Source: Brevundimonas vancanneytii (lineage in GTDB: Bacteria; Pseudomonadota; Alphaproteobacteria; Caulobacterales; Caulobacteraceae). Taken from it: a stretch of 37,963 nucleotides of DNA. Shown here piece after piece: positions 25,914-33,782 of the stretch. The stretch spans positions 1-37,963 of the forward strand of contig CAMAVA010000010.1 of assembly GCA_945861515.1 (NCBI GenBank), written 5' to 3'. Position numbers and translations under genes: made by a program. Each line of letters starts with the position of its first letter. Within the stretch, counting starts at the first letter, position 1. Under the pieces are notes generated by a model. The model made no database searches. It was given only the letters and a program-made list of their open reading frames with translations, and was not told the origin of the DNA.

Positions 25914-27454
25914 CTTTTGGCGTTTCCCTGGAGCCGTCACGGGAATCCTTTTCTCAGGCCTGGACCGCAGGACGCGCCCAGGTCGTCTGGACCCGACTGA
26001 TCGATGATCTCGAAACGCCGGTTTCGGCCTATCTGAAAATCGCCCAGGGACGCTCCTACGCCTTCCTGTTCGAGAGCGTCGAGGGCGGAGCCTGGCGTGG
26101 CCGTTATTCGATTGTTGCGATGAAGCCGGATCTGGTCTGGCGGTGCCGGGGTGATGTCGCGGAGATCGCCGAGGGTGACGACATCCCAGCAGGCCGTTTT
26201 CAGACCCAGGCAGGCCGTGCCCTCGACAGTCTGCGTGACCTGGTCGCGGCCTCCAGAATCGACCTTCCGGCTTCCCTGCCGCCGCCTTCAGCCGGAATCT
26301 ACGGCGCTTTGGGATACGACATGGTCCGGCTGGTCGAGCATCTTCCGGGGGTCAATCCAGACCCGCTGGACCTGCCTGACGCTGTGATGATCCGCCCTTC
26401 GGTCGTCGCCGTGTTTGACGCCATTGCCCAGGAAATCATCCTGGTCACACCGGCCCGTCACGATCCTGACCAGACACCCCAGGGCGCCTATGCGGCGGCC
26501 GAGGCGCGTCTTGCCGCCGTCATGACAGACCTCAGGGGCGCAGTGCCTCGCCACCCTGCCCGGCCGGCCGAGCCGGTCGAATTCCAGACCCAGGTCAGCC
26601 GCGCCGACTACGCGACCATTGTCGAGCGGGCCAAGGACTACATCGCCGCCGGCGATATCTTTCAGGTCGTGCCCAGCCACCGCTTTTCGGCGCCCTATGA
26701 CGGCCCGCCGTTCGCGCTCTACCGGTCCCTGCGGCGCACCAATCCCTCGCCGTTCCTGTTCTATCTGAATTTCGGGGATTTCCAGTTGGTGGGCTCCAGT
26801 CCGGAGATCCTGGTGCGGCTTCGGGACGGCAAGATCACCATCCGGCCGATCGCGGGAACCCGGCCAAGGGGCGCCACGCCGGAAGAAGACGCCGCGCTGG
26901 AGGTCGAGCTGCTCGCGGACCCCAAGGAGCGGGCGGAGCACCTGATGCTTCTCGACCTTGGGCGGAACGATGTCGGCCGGGTGGCCAGACTTCGGGATGA
27001 GGGCAGAAACGACACGGACCATGACCGCCCCATGTCCTCCGTCCGGGTCACCCAGAGCTTCTTCGTCGAGCGCTACAGCCACGTCATGCACATCGTCTCC
27101 AACGTCGAGGGGGACGCGCCCGAGGGGCTGGACCCGGTCGACGTGCTGATGGCTGCCCTGCCCGCCGGCACCCTGTCCGGCGCCCCAAAGGTTCGGGCCA
27201 TGGAGATCATCGACGAGCTGGAGATCCAGAAGCGCGGCCTGACCTATGCCGGCGCAGTCGGCTATTTTGGCGCTGACGGATCGGTCGACACCTGCATCGT
27301 GCTGCGAACTGGCCTGGTCAGGGACGGACAGCTTCATGTCCAGGCTGGCGGCGGGGTCGTCGCTGACAGCGACGCCGACGCCGAGTATGATGAAACCCTG
27401 CACAAGAGCCGGGCCCTCAAGCGGGCCGCCGAGGAGGCCTGGCGTTTCGGCTGA
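25910..27454 (+). CDS. trpE: Anthranilate synthase component I
   Basis: TrpE forms anthranilate from chorismate with ammonia supplied by TrpG, the first step of tryptophan synthesis. The 514-residue protein has the N-terminal tryptophan feedback region (AFLFESVEGG, the LLES-like motif), and chorismate-binding signatures VGSSPEILVRL, RPIAGTRPRG, HLMLLDLGRNDVGRV, LPAGTLSGAPKVRAMEIIDE and QAGGGVVADSDADAEYDET. The amidotransferase subunit is not fused and is not in the window. GTG at 25910 overlaps the ppiD stop as GTGA. I see no leader peptide with Trp codons, and the overlap with ppiD leaves no room for attenuation. It converges on metG with a 23 bp gap. Confidence 0.96.
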   Translation: MTFGVSLEPSRESFSQAWTAGRAQVVWTRLIDDLETPVSAYLKIAQGRSYAFLFESVEGGAWRGRYSIVAMKPDLVWRCRGDVAEIAEGDDIPAGRFQTQAGRALDSLRDLVAASRIDLPASLPPPSAGIYGALGYDMVRLVEHLPGVNPDPLDLPDAVMIRPSVVAVFDAIAQEIILVTPARHDPDQTPQGAYAAAEARLAAVMTDLRGAVPRHPARPAEPVEFQTQVSRADYATIVERAKDYIAAGDIFQVVPSHRFSAPYDGPPFALYRSLRRTNPSPFLFYLNFGDFQLVGSSPEILVRLRDGKITIRPIAGTRPRGATPEEDAALEVELLADPKERAEHLMLLDLGRNDVGRVARLRDEGRNDTDHDRPMSSVRVTQSFFVERYSHVMHIVSNVEGDAPEGLDPVDVLMAALPAGTLSGAPKVRAMEIIDELEIQKRGLTYAGAVGYFGADGSVDTCIVLRTGLVRDGQLHVQAGGGVVADSDADAEYDETLHKSRALKRAAEEAWRFG

Positions 27455-27477
27455 CCGCTGAAACCGCCTCCCGTGGA

Positions 27478-29187
27478 CTAACCAGCCCCGCCGAACTGCT
27501 CCGCCCAGGCGGCCAGTTGATCATCCTCGATCTTGCGGAACAGCACTTCCGGCGCCGCGATGGTGCGTCCCGCCGCCAGGCTGGACAGGGCGTCTGCTGA
27601 GCCGTTCCGGGGCCAGTCCATCGGCTCGTCCAGTCCAAACGCCGTAGCAATCTTTTCCGCTGCGAACGGAATGAAGGGCGCCGATAGCCGCGCATAGAGA
27701 GCGACCAGGTTGAGCGCCGTGCGAACGATGACGGCCGCCCTGCCAGGATCGGTCTTGATGGCTGTCCAGGGCGCTGCAGCCTGCAGATACTCGTTGCCGA
27801 GCACCCACAGGGCCCGCAGGGCCTGGGCGGACTTGCGGACCTCGATGGCCTCCATCTGGGCCGTCAGATCGGCTATCCCCGCGTCCATATCCGAAATCAG
27901 CTTGATTTCCAGCGGCCCGGCTTCGCCGCCTGCCGGAACCACGCCGCCATACTTGCTCTCGGCGAACTTGGCGATCCGGTTGACGAAATTGCCCAGCACG
28001 TCGGCCAGATCGCGGTTCACCGCCGACTGGAACTGCTCCCAGGTGAAGGCCGTATCCGAACCTTCGGGGGCATTGGCGGTCAGATACCAGCGCCACAGGT
28101 CCGGGGGCAGCATTTCAAGGGCAGCGTCCATGAAGACGCCGCGACGCTCGCTGGTCGAAAACTTGCCGCCATACCAGTTGAGCCAGTTGAAGGCCTTCAG
28201 ACGGTCAACCGTCTTCCACGGCTCCTCGCTGCCAAGGATGGTCGCCGGAAAGCTGACCGTATGGAAGGCGACATTGTCCTTGCCCATGAACTGGACATAA
28301 TCGAGATCGTCCGCGCCCAGGTCAGTCCGCCACCATCGCTCCCAGTTTCCGCCAGTCGCTTCCGCCCACTCGACAGTCGCGCCGATGTATTCGATCGGCG
28401 CGTCGAACCAGACGTAGAAGACCTTGTCCTCGAAGCCTGGGCGCGGCGCCCCGTCCTTCATGACCGGAATGCCCCAGGCCAGGTCCCGGGTAATGCCGCG
28501 ATCGATCAGGCCCTCGTCCAGATGCTTGTAGGCGATAGACCGGGTGAGTTGCGGCCAGTTGGCGGCATTGGCGTCCACCCAGGCCCGGATGCGGTCCTCG
28601 ACGCGGGTCTGCAACAGATAGAGATGCCTTGTGTCGCGGACCTCGATATTCCGCGATCCGCTGATCACGCTGTACGGATTGATCAGGTCCGTCGGGTCCA
28701 GCAGGTGGCCACAGTTGTCGCATTGATCGCCGCGCGCCCTTTCGAAGGCGCAATGTGGACAGGTTCCCTCGACATAGCGGTCCGGCAGAAAGCGGCGATC
28801 ATCCACGGAATAGACCATCTTGTCGGTCCGTTCCTCGATCAGTCCTTTCGATTCCAGCACTTCCGCGAAATGCTGCGTCAGACGATGATTGGGCGGATTG
28901 GAACTTCGACCGAACCAGTCAAACGAAAGGCCGAAAGCTCGCCCGATGTCGTGCTGCAGCTGGTGCTGCTCGTCACAATAGGTCCGGACGTCCTGACCGG
29001 CCGCCGCTGCCGCCAGTTCGGCCGGGGTGCCATGCTCATCCGTGGCGCAGATATAGAGGACCTCACGGCCCCGCGCTCGCTGGAACCGGGCAAAGACGTC
29101 GGCCGGGAGCATGGATCCGGCCAGATTGCCGAGGTGCTTGATCCCGTTGATGTAAGGCAGGGCGGAGGTGATGAGGACGCGGGTCAT
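27478..29187 (-). CDS. metG: Methionyl-tRNA synthetase
   Basis: MetG charges tRNA-Met. The 569-residue class I synthetase has the HIGH-type motif as HLGN in [14 protein letters not shown], a zinc-knuckle insertion (CPHC and CDNC, from a CxxC-type pair around residue 140), and the KMSKS equivalent as KFSTSERRG. The C-terminal anticodon-binding helical domain is present. It lacks the C-terminal EMAP/Arc1p-like dimerisation domain of E. coli MetG (677 residues), usual in alphaproteobacteria. The start is ATG 29187 at the conserved [10 protein letters not shown]. It follows the PHA-type gene on the same strand after 81 bp. Confidence 0.97.
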   Translation of the reverse strand: MTRVLITSALPYINGIKHLGNLAGSMLPADVFARFQRARGREVLYICATDEHGTPAELAAAAAGQDVRTYCDEQHQLQHDIGRAFGLSFDWFGRSSNPPNHRLTQHFAEVLESKGLIEERTDKMVYSVDDRRFLPDRYVEGTCPHCAFERARGDQCDNCGHLLDPTDLINPYSVISGSRNIEVRDTRHLYLLQTRVEDRIRAWVDANAANWPQLTRSIAYKHLDEGLIDRGITRDLAWGIPVMKDGAPRPGFEDKVFYVWFDAPIEYIGATVEWAEATGGNWERWWRTDLGADDLDYVQFMGKDNVAFHTVSFPATILGSEEPWKTVDRLKAFNWLNWYGGKFSTSERRGVFMDAALEMLPPDLWRWYLTANAPEGSDTAFTWEQFQSAVNRDLADVLGNFVNRIAKFAESKYGGVVPAGGEAGPLEIKLISDMDAGIADLTAQMEAIEVRKSAQALRALWVLGNEYLQAAAPWTAIKTDPGRAAVIVRTALNLVALYARLSAPFIPFAAEKIATAFGLDEPMDWPRNGSADALSSLAAGRTIAAPEVLFRKIEDDQLAAWAEQFGGAG

Positions 29188-29268
29188 GGCGCGCCGATAT
29201 AGGCGACGCCGAAGCCAATTGACAGCCAGACCTTTGGAGCCATCCGTCTCCGCCTGCCGGGCCAGCGC

Positions 29269-29577
29269 CTATCCCAGAATCTTGCGCCCCTCCTTCAGGA
29301 CGCGCTCCTGGACCTTGCCGGCCATCATGGACAGCATCATCGGCAGGTGCACCAGCACCTCGATCGTCTCCTGGCCCACATCCGCTGTCGCATGGATCTT
29401 TTGGCCGAGCGCCTCGGCGCTGGCCGAAAGGCGGTCTCCGTCCCAATGGCGCTGGACCTCGACCTTGGTGGCCTCGGTCAGTTTCTGCAGGGCCTTCTCG
29501 ACCCCGATCTCAACTCTGCGCCTGGCTTCGTCCTTGCCGTGGCTGTGGGGAACGGAGATGGAGAGGGGCTTGCTCAT
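29269..29577 (-). CDS. Polyhydroxyalkanoate-system family small protein
   Basis: This 102-residue protein resembles the polyhydroxyalkanoic acid system (PHA granule region) family of small proteins. Supporting segments are ISVPHSHGKDEARRRVE near the N-terminus, the central WDGDRLSASAEALGQKI and the late LPMMLSMMAGKVQE. It has no membrane segment. The family is named from genomic association with PHA genes, but many members lie elsewhere, and no PHA synthase is in this window. It lies upstream of metG on the same strand. ATG 29577 is preceded by AAAGG 12 bases away. Confidence 0.8.
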   Translation of the reverse strand: MSKPLSISVPHSHGKDEARRRVEIGVEKALQKLTEATKVEVQRHWDGDRLSASAEALGQKIHATADVGQETIEVLVHLPMMLSMMAGKVQERVLKEGRKILG

Positions 29578-29642
29578 GATGTCGATTTACCTTTGATTTT
29601 GGACTAGACGTGGGGTCCCGATTGACGCATTTGGCGCGCCAC

Positions 29643-29718
29643 GCCGGCTTAGCTCAGATGGTAGAGCAGCGGTTTTGTAAACCGAAGGTCGCGGGTTCGA
29701 TTCCTGCAGCCGGCACCA
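29643..29718 (+). tRNA. tRNA-Thr (anticodon TGT)
   Basis: A complete 76-base cloverleaf with encoded CCA. Acceptor arms GCCGGCT (29643-29649) and AGCCGGC (29708-29714) pair perfectly, followed by discriminator A and CCA. The D arm is GCTC/GAGC, the anticodon loop is TTTGTAA giving TGT (Thr ACA codons), and the T arm is GCGGG-TTCGATT-CCTGC. The outermost anticodon-stem pair (27-43) is a G/A mismatch. No integrase or att duplication lies beside it. Confidence 0.96.
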
Positions 29719-29761
29719 CCGCCCCGTATCCGGGGCCGACAGGGCGAGATGCGCCTGAAAC

Positions 29762-30253
29762 ATGCCCGAACAATCGCCTCCATCGACGCCGCCCCCTACC
29801 AGACTTTTTGTCGACGCCGACGCCTGTCCGGTCAAGGAGGAAACCTATCGGGTCGGGGCCCGATATGGCCTTAAATGCTATGTCGTCGCCAACAGCTTCA
29901 TGCAGGTGCCCCCGTCCGCGCTGATCGAGCGGGTCATCGTGGACGCGGGCCCCGATGTCGCCGATGCCTGGATCGCAGAGAGATGCGGCGGGCGCGATAT
30001 CGTGATCACCAATGACATCCCCCTGGCGGAGCTCTGCCTCAAGGCCGGATCCCAGGTCCTCAAGCCCAACGGTCAGGCCTTCACCCTGGACAGCATCGGC
30101 GCCTCCCTGGCCCAGCGGGCGATCATGGAACATATCCGATCGACCGGCGGCATCACCGGCGGACCTCCTCCTTTTGACCGCAATGACCGCTCTCGGTTCC
30201 TGCAGGCGCTTGATCTGGCCGTCCAGAAGGCCAGGAAGCGAACCGGTGCTTGA
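29762..30253 (+). CDS. yaiI: YaiI/YqxD family protein (UPF0178, DUF188)
   Basis: This 163-residue protein belongs to the UPF0178/DUF188 family, related to PIN/NYN-like nuclease folds; its role is unproven. Typical segments are LFVDADACPVKEE near the start, VVANSFMQVP, VDAGPDVADAWI and VITNDIPLAELCL, whose conserved acidic residues (DADACP, ND) could bind metal. The C-terminal RSRFLQALD is also conserved. It lies 43 bases after tRNA-Thr. No strong Shine-Dalgarno sequence is seen, so the start is somewhat uncertain. Confidence 0.9.
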   Translation: MPEQSPPSTPPPTRLFVDADACPVKEETYRVGARYGLKCYVVANSFMQVPPSALIERVIVDAGPDVADAWIAERCGGRDIVITNDIPLAELCLKAGSQVLKPNGQAFTLDSIGASLAQRAIMEHIRSTGGITGGPPPFDRNDRSRFLQALDLAVQKARKRTGA

Positions 30254-30336
30254 CCTTCTAGCGAAGATAGGGGCTCTTTCCCAGCCTTGACCCTCGCCCA
30301 CTTACACCGGGCGGCGGCTAGCTGGGGAGCAGGTAG

Positions 30337-30744
30337 ATGGAACTGATGTTCGCGCCGTTGAAGCGCTATTTTGACTTTCAGGGCCGCTCGCGCCGCTCGG
30401 AGTATTGGCTGTTCTATCTCCTGACGACCCTCGTCACGGTGGGTCTCTATTTGCCATTGATGGCCCTCGGCATGGATTCCGAGACCGGCGAACCCAACGC
30501 CATGGTCGGCCTGCTGGGGTTGCTGCTGGGACTGGTCTGGCTGGGATTCTTCATTCCGTCCCTGGCGGTCACCGTTCGTCGTCTGCACGACACCAACCGT
30601 TCCGGATGGTGGGTCCTTATCAGCTTCCTGCCCCTGGCTGGCGCCCTTGTCCTGTTCATCTTTATGCTGTTGAACGGCACGGTTGGCGCCAATCGCTTCG
30701 GCTCCGACCCCAAGGGCGAGAACAGCGCCGAGGTCTTCGGCTAG
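30337..30744 (+). CDS. DUF805 membrane protein
   Basis: This 135-residue inner-membrane protein of the DUF805 family (YhaH-like) has unknown function. It begins with the family hallmark RYFDFQGRSRRSEYW, contains three or four membrane helices (about 23-45, 55-76, 90-112) and the conserved RRLHDTNRSGWW. It ends with the G-x-NRFGSDP motif. GGGGAG lies about 9 bases before the ATG. Its TAG stop is also the first bases of a long palindromic repeat. Confidence 0.92.
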   Translation: MELMFAPLKRYFDFQGRSRRSEYWLFYLLTTLVTVGLYLPLMALGMDSETGEPNAMVGLLGLLLGLVWLGFFIPSLAVTVRRLHDTNRSGWWVLISFLPLAGALVLFIFMLLNGTVGANRFGSDPKGENSAEVFG

Positions 30745-30792
30745 AGCATGGTCCGATAAGTGTGAAGCGGTTATCGGATCGCACCATGCTCT
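30743..30792. repeat. Palindromic intergenic repeat, copy 1
   Basis: AGAGCATGGT (30743-30752) and ACCATGCTCT (30783-30792) are perfect outer arms. CCGATAA and TTATCGG are perfect inner arms around a GTGTGAAGCGG loop. The core AAGTGTGAAGCGGTT with AGAGCAT ends matches, from memory, a palindromic repeat found between genes in many alphaproteobacteria. It begins at the DUF805 stop codon. Confidence 0.8.
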
Positions 30793-30806
30793 AACACTTT
30801 GAATTG

Positions 30807-30854
30807 GAGCCTGTTTTTCCGTTTTGATCGCTTCGATCAAAACGGAACAGGCTC
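30807..30854. repeat. Palindromic intergenic repeat, copy 2 (different sequence)
   Basis: Outer arms GAGCCTGTT (30807-30815) and AACAGGCTC (30846-30854) and inner arms CCGTTTTGATCG and CGATCAAAACGG pair perfectly around a CTT loop, with a TTT bulge on the left side. It is 14 bases after copy 1 and 39 bases before the arfB start. It shares the AGC-type ends and size with copy 1 but not the sequence. The arfB transcript, if it starts further upstream, would carry this hairpin in its leader. Confidence 0.8.
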
Positions 30855-30893
30855 TAGCCGGCTGCCCCTGGCCTGCGCTATGAGCGCGTCATA

Positions 30894-31316
30894 ATGATCA
30901 TCGTGACGCCCAATATAGCCCTGGAAGACAGCGAGCTGTCCTTCAGCTTCATCCGGGCCTCTGGCCCGGGGGGGCAGAACGTCAACAAGGTGGCGACCGC
31001 TGTCCAGATGCGGTTCGATGTCAGGGGCTCCCCGTCCTTTTCCGACGGGGTCCGGCAGCGTCTTGAAAAACTGGCGGGGTCTCGTTTGACGCTCCAGGGC
31101 GAGATTGTCATCACCGCCAATCGGTTCCGGACTCAAGAGCGGAACAAGGCTGACGCGATCGAGCGTTTGATCAGCCTGATCGCCAAGGCAGCCGAACCCC
31201 CTCCGCCGATTCGACGCCCCACCCGACCGACGCGGGCCTCAAAGGAACGCCGCCTGACCGCCAAGTCCAAGCGAGGAACCATCAAGGCCGGGCGCGGGAA
31301 ACCTGACGACGATTGA
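30894..31316 (+). CDS. arfB: Alternative ribosome-rescue factor ArfB (peptidyl-tRNA hydrolase)
   Basis: ArfB (YaeJ) is a release-factor-like hydrolase that frees peptides from ribosomes stalled at mRNA ends without a stop codon, backing up tmRNA. The 140-residue protein has the catalytic GGQ motif in SGPGGQNVNKV and the domain-3 fold of class I release factors. Its basic C-terminal tail (from about 105, rich in Arg/Lys with SKERRLTAKSKR) inserts into the empty mRNA channel. It lacks codon-recognition domains, as expected. GTG at 30903 is a possible later start. It lies just after two large palindromes and converges on the TPP-enzyme gene. Confidence 0.94.
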   Translation: MIIVTPNIALEDSELSFSFIRASGPGGQNVNKVATAVQMRFDVRGSPSFSDGVRQRLEKLAGSRLTLQGEIVITANRFRTQERNKADAIERLISLIAKAAEPPPPIRRPTRPTRASKERRLTAKSKRGTIKAGRGKPDDD

Positions 31317-31364
31317 ATGCTCCGCCCGACCACGATCGTCCGCCGGCCAGAGCGGGCCAGCTGA

Positions 31365-33758
31365 TCAGATCAGATGGTCGGCGCAGGCGTCCATGATGGC
31401 CTCGGCGTTCAAGCGATACTTCTCATAGAGATCCGGCAGATCGCCAGACTGCCCAAAACGCTCCATGCCAAGCGCCCGGACCCTCTGCCCTCTCACTGAG
31501 CCAAGCCAGGACAGGGCGGCGGGAGACCCGTCGATCACCGTCACCAGTGTCGCGTCCCGGTCAAGAACAGACAGGAGTTGCTCGGCCACGGACATGGATG
31601 GCTTGCCCTCCGTCCATCGACTGCGACCCGATGCGGTCCAGTTGGCATGCAGGACGTCAGGAGATGTCGCAGCGAGCAGTCCTGCAGAAGGATAGTCCTC
31701 CTTGATGGCCTCGAAGGCGGCAAGGGCCTCCGGTGCGATGGCGCCGCAATAGACAAGGGCAAGCCCGCCGCCCGGCGCAGGCGGCCTCAGCCAATAGGCG
31801 CCCGCGACAACCCCTTGGCGCCAGCCTTCATCGGTCCGCGTCGGCTGGGCGATAGCCCGGGTCGAAAGCCTTAGATAGGTGGAGCCTCCATCCGGCTTCT
31901 GGATGCGATCAAAGGCGTGGGCCATGAGCACGGCCGTCTCGTCGGCAAAGGCGGGCTCGTAGCTGTCCAGGCCAGGCTGGGCCATGCCGATCAGCGGCGT
32001 TCCGATGGACTGATGCGCCCCTCCCTCCGGTCCGAGCGTCAGGCCGCTGGGGGTCGCGACAAGCAGGAACCGTGCATCCTGGTAGCAGGCATAGTTGAGG
32101 GCATCGAGGCCCCGGGCAATGAACGGGTCATAAAGGGTGCCGACTGGAAAGAGCTGCTCGTTGAAGACCGGCCCCGAAAGACCCAGCGCCGCCAGAGCGA
32201 TAAAGAGATTGTTCTCGGCAATGCCCAGTTCGATATGCTGGCCCGTTTCGGCCATCGACCAGACCTGGGCGGAGGGAATCCGACGATTCCTGAAGACGTC
32301 CTTGTGGGCCCGACGGTGAAACACGCCCCGCCGATTGACGAAGCCGCCAAGGTTGGTCGAGACCGTTACGTCCGGCGAGGTCGTGACGACACGATCGGAA
32401 AAATCGTCCGTCCGCTTGGCGATCTCGAACATCACCTTGCCAAAGGCGTTCTGGGTCGACTGCTCGTCATTGCTGTTGACCGCAGAGAGCAAGGTCCCGG
32501 CGTCAGGGGTCGGGATATGTCTCGGCGTGCGCTTTGCGGCAACCCGGGCGGCGAACGGCGCTGCATCGATCAACCGCCGGATCGCCGTTGCTTCGTCTTC
32601 GTCAAGCCCCGCCAGCAGGTCCCATTCCTGGCCTTCCGGCACACCGAGACGGTCCCGCAGCTCGCCGATCTGGGTCGGGGTCATCAGGCCGGAATGGTTG
32701 TCCTTGTGGCCCTGGAACGGAAGCCGCCATCCCTTCACTGTATAGGCGATGATCAGGCGCGGCGCGTCATCCTGGCTGGCCCGCCCGAACGCCTCGATCA
32801 CGGTCTCGAGGCAGTGCCCGCCCAGTTCCGTCATGACCAGAGCGAGGTCCTGATCGCTGTAGCCCTCGATGAGTTGATGCGTGTCCGGGAGGTGGCCGAG
32901 GTCCGAAGACAGGCGTTCGCGCCAGGCGGGCCCGCCCTGGTAGGTCAAGGCGGAATAGAGGTCATTGGGCGCTGTCTCGATCCAGGCGCGCAGGGCCGCG
33001 CCCCCCGGACGTTCAAAGGCCAGGAGCTGACGACGCGACCACTTCAGGGTTTCCACCGTCCAGCCCGCCGCCTCGAAGATCTCCCCGTACCTCGTGAACA
33101 TCCGGTCTGAGGTGGTCGCATCCAGGCTCTGACGATTGTAGTCGACGATCCACCAGGTGTTTCGCAGGTCGTGCTTGCAGGCCTCGATCAGGGCTTCATA
33201 GATGTTGCCTTCGTCAAGTTCGGCGTCCCCGAGTAGGGAGATCATCCGGCCCATGGCGTCCGGATGAATCGCTCCTCGCGCCGCCAGATAGTCTTGGGTC
33301 AGGCTGGCGAAGGCCGTCATGGCCACGCCCAGACCTACCGAACCGGTAGAAAAATCCACATCGTCGATGTCCTTGGTGCGGGATGGATAGGATTGCGCGC
33401 CGCCAAGGGAACGGAACCGCTGAAGCTGATCCAGGGTCTGCCGGCCATACAGGTGCTGGATGGCGTGAAAGACCGGACTGGCGTGAGGCTTGACGGCAAC
33501 CCGGTCCTGCGGACGCAGGCTGTGGAAATAGAGGGCCGTCATGAGCGTGGTCATCGAGGCGCAGGATGCCTGGTGTCCGCCGACCTTCAGGCCATCCCGG
33601 CTTTCCCGAAGGTGGTTGGCGTTGTGGATTGTCCAGCTGGCCAGCCAGAGAATCCGCTCCTCGATCCGGCGAAGCAGGGCGATATCCGAACCAGTCACCG
33701 CTTCAATCGCATCATTCATACCCCGCAACCCCGCATCAGAGACCAATTGCTCCGTCAT
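31365..33758 (-). CDS. AceE/transketolase-like thiamine-diphosphate enzyme
   Basis: This 797-residue protein is a ThDP-dependent enzyme with both halves fused, in the transketolase/homodimeric pyruvate dehydrogenase E1 (AceE) superfamily. The N-terminal domain has GLKVGGHQASCASM and the ThDP/Mg motif GDAELDEGN (177-185) through DYNRQSLD (206-213), nearer to AceE than to transketolase. The pyrimidine-binding half has QHIELGIAENNLF with the catalytic Glu, and a C-terminal domain follows. It is about 90 residues shorter than E. coli AceE, and no E2 or E3 gene is in the window. The substrate is therefore unclear. ATG 33758 and ATG 33719 are both possible starts; neither has a strong Shine-Dalgarno site. 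It lies 24 bp after the RND pump gene. Confidence 0.82.
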   Translation of the reverse strand: MTEQLVSDAGLRGMNDAIEAVTGSDIALLRRIEERILWLASWTIHNANHLRESRDGLKVGGHQASCASMTTLMTALYFHSLRPQDRVAVKPHASPVFHAIQHLYGRQTLDQLQRFRSLGGAQSYPSRTKDIDDVDFSTGSVGLGVAMTAFASLTQDYLAARGAIHPDAMGRMISLLGDAELDEGNIYEALIEACKHDLRNTWWIVDYNRQSLDATTSDRMFTRYGEIFEAAGWTVETLKWSRRQLLAFERPGGAALRAWIETAPNDLYSALTYQGGPAWRERLSSDLGHLPDTHQLIEGYSDQDLALVMTELGGHCLETVIEAFGRASQDDAPRLIIAYTVKGWRLPFQGHKDNHSGLMTPTQIGELRDRLGVPEGQEWDLLAGLDEDEATAIRRLIDAAPFAARVAAKRTPRHIPTPDAGTLLSAVNSNDEQSTQNAFGKVMFEIAKRTDDFSDRVVTTSPDVTVSTNLGGFVNRRGVFHRRAHKDVFRNRRIPSAQVWSMAETGQHIELGIAENNLFIALAALGLSGPVFNEQLFPVGTLYDPFIARGLDALNYACYQDARFLLVATPSGLTLGPEGGAHQSIGTPLIGMAQPGLDSYEPAFADETAVLMAHAFDRIQKPDGGSTYLRLSTRAIAQPTRTDEGWRQGVVAGAYWLRPPAPGGGLALVYCGAIAPEALAAFEAIKEDYPSAGLLAATSPDVLHANWTASGRSRWTEGKPSMSVAEQLLSVLDRDATLVTVIDGSPAALSWLGSVRGQRVRALGMERFGQSGDLPDLYEKYRLNAEAIMDACADHLI

Positions 33759-33782
33759 AGGGGCAGGAAACGGCGAAAGCCA

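Noticed and set aside
27440-27477. Terminator hairpin between trpE and metG
   Set aside because: GGCGTTTC and GAAACCGCC pair only with a bulge and there is no T tract, so support is too weak to annotate.
29643-29761. tRNA-Thr as an integration site
   Set aside because: No integrase, direct repeat of the tRNA 3' end or compositional change is visible nearby; flanking genes are ordinary chromosomal genes.
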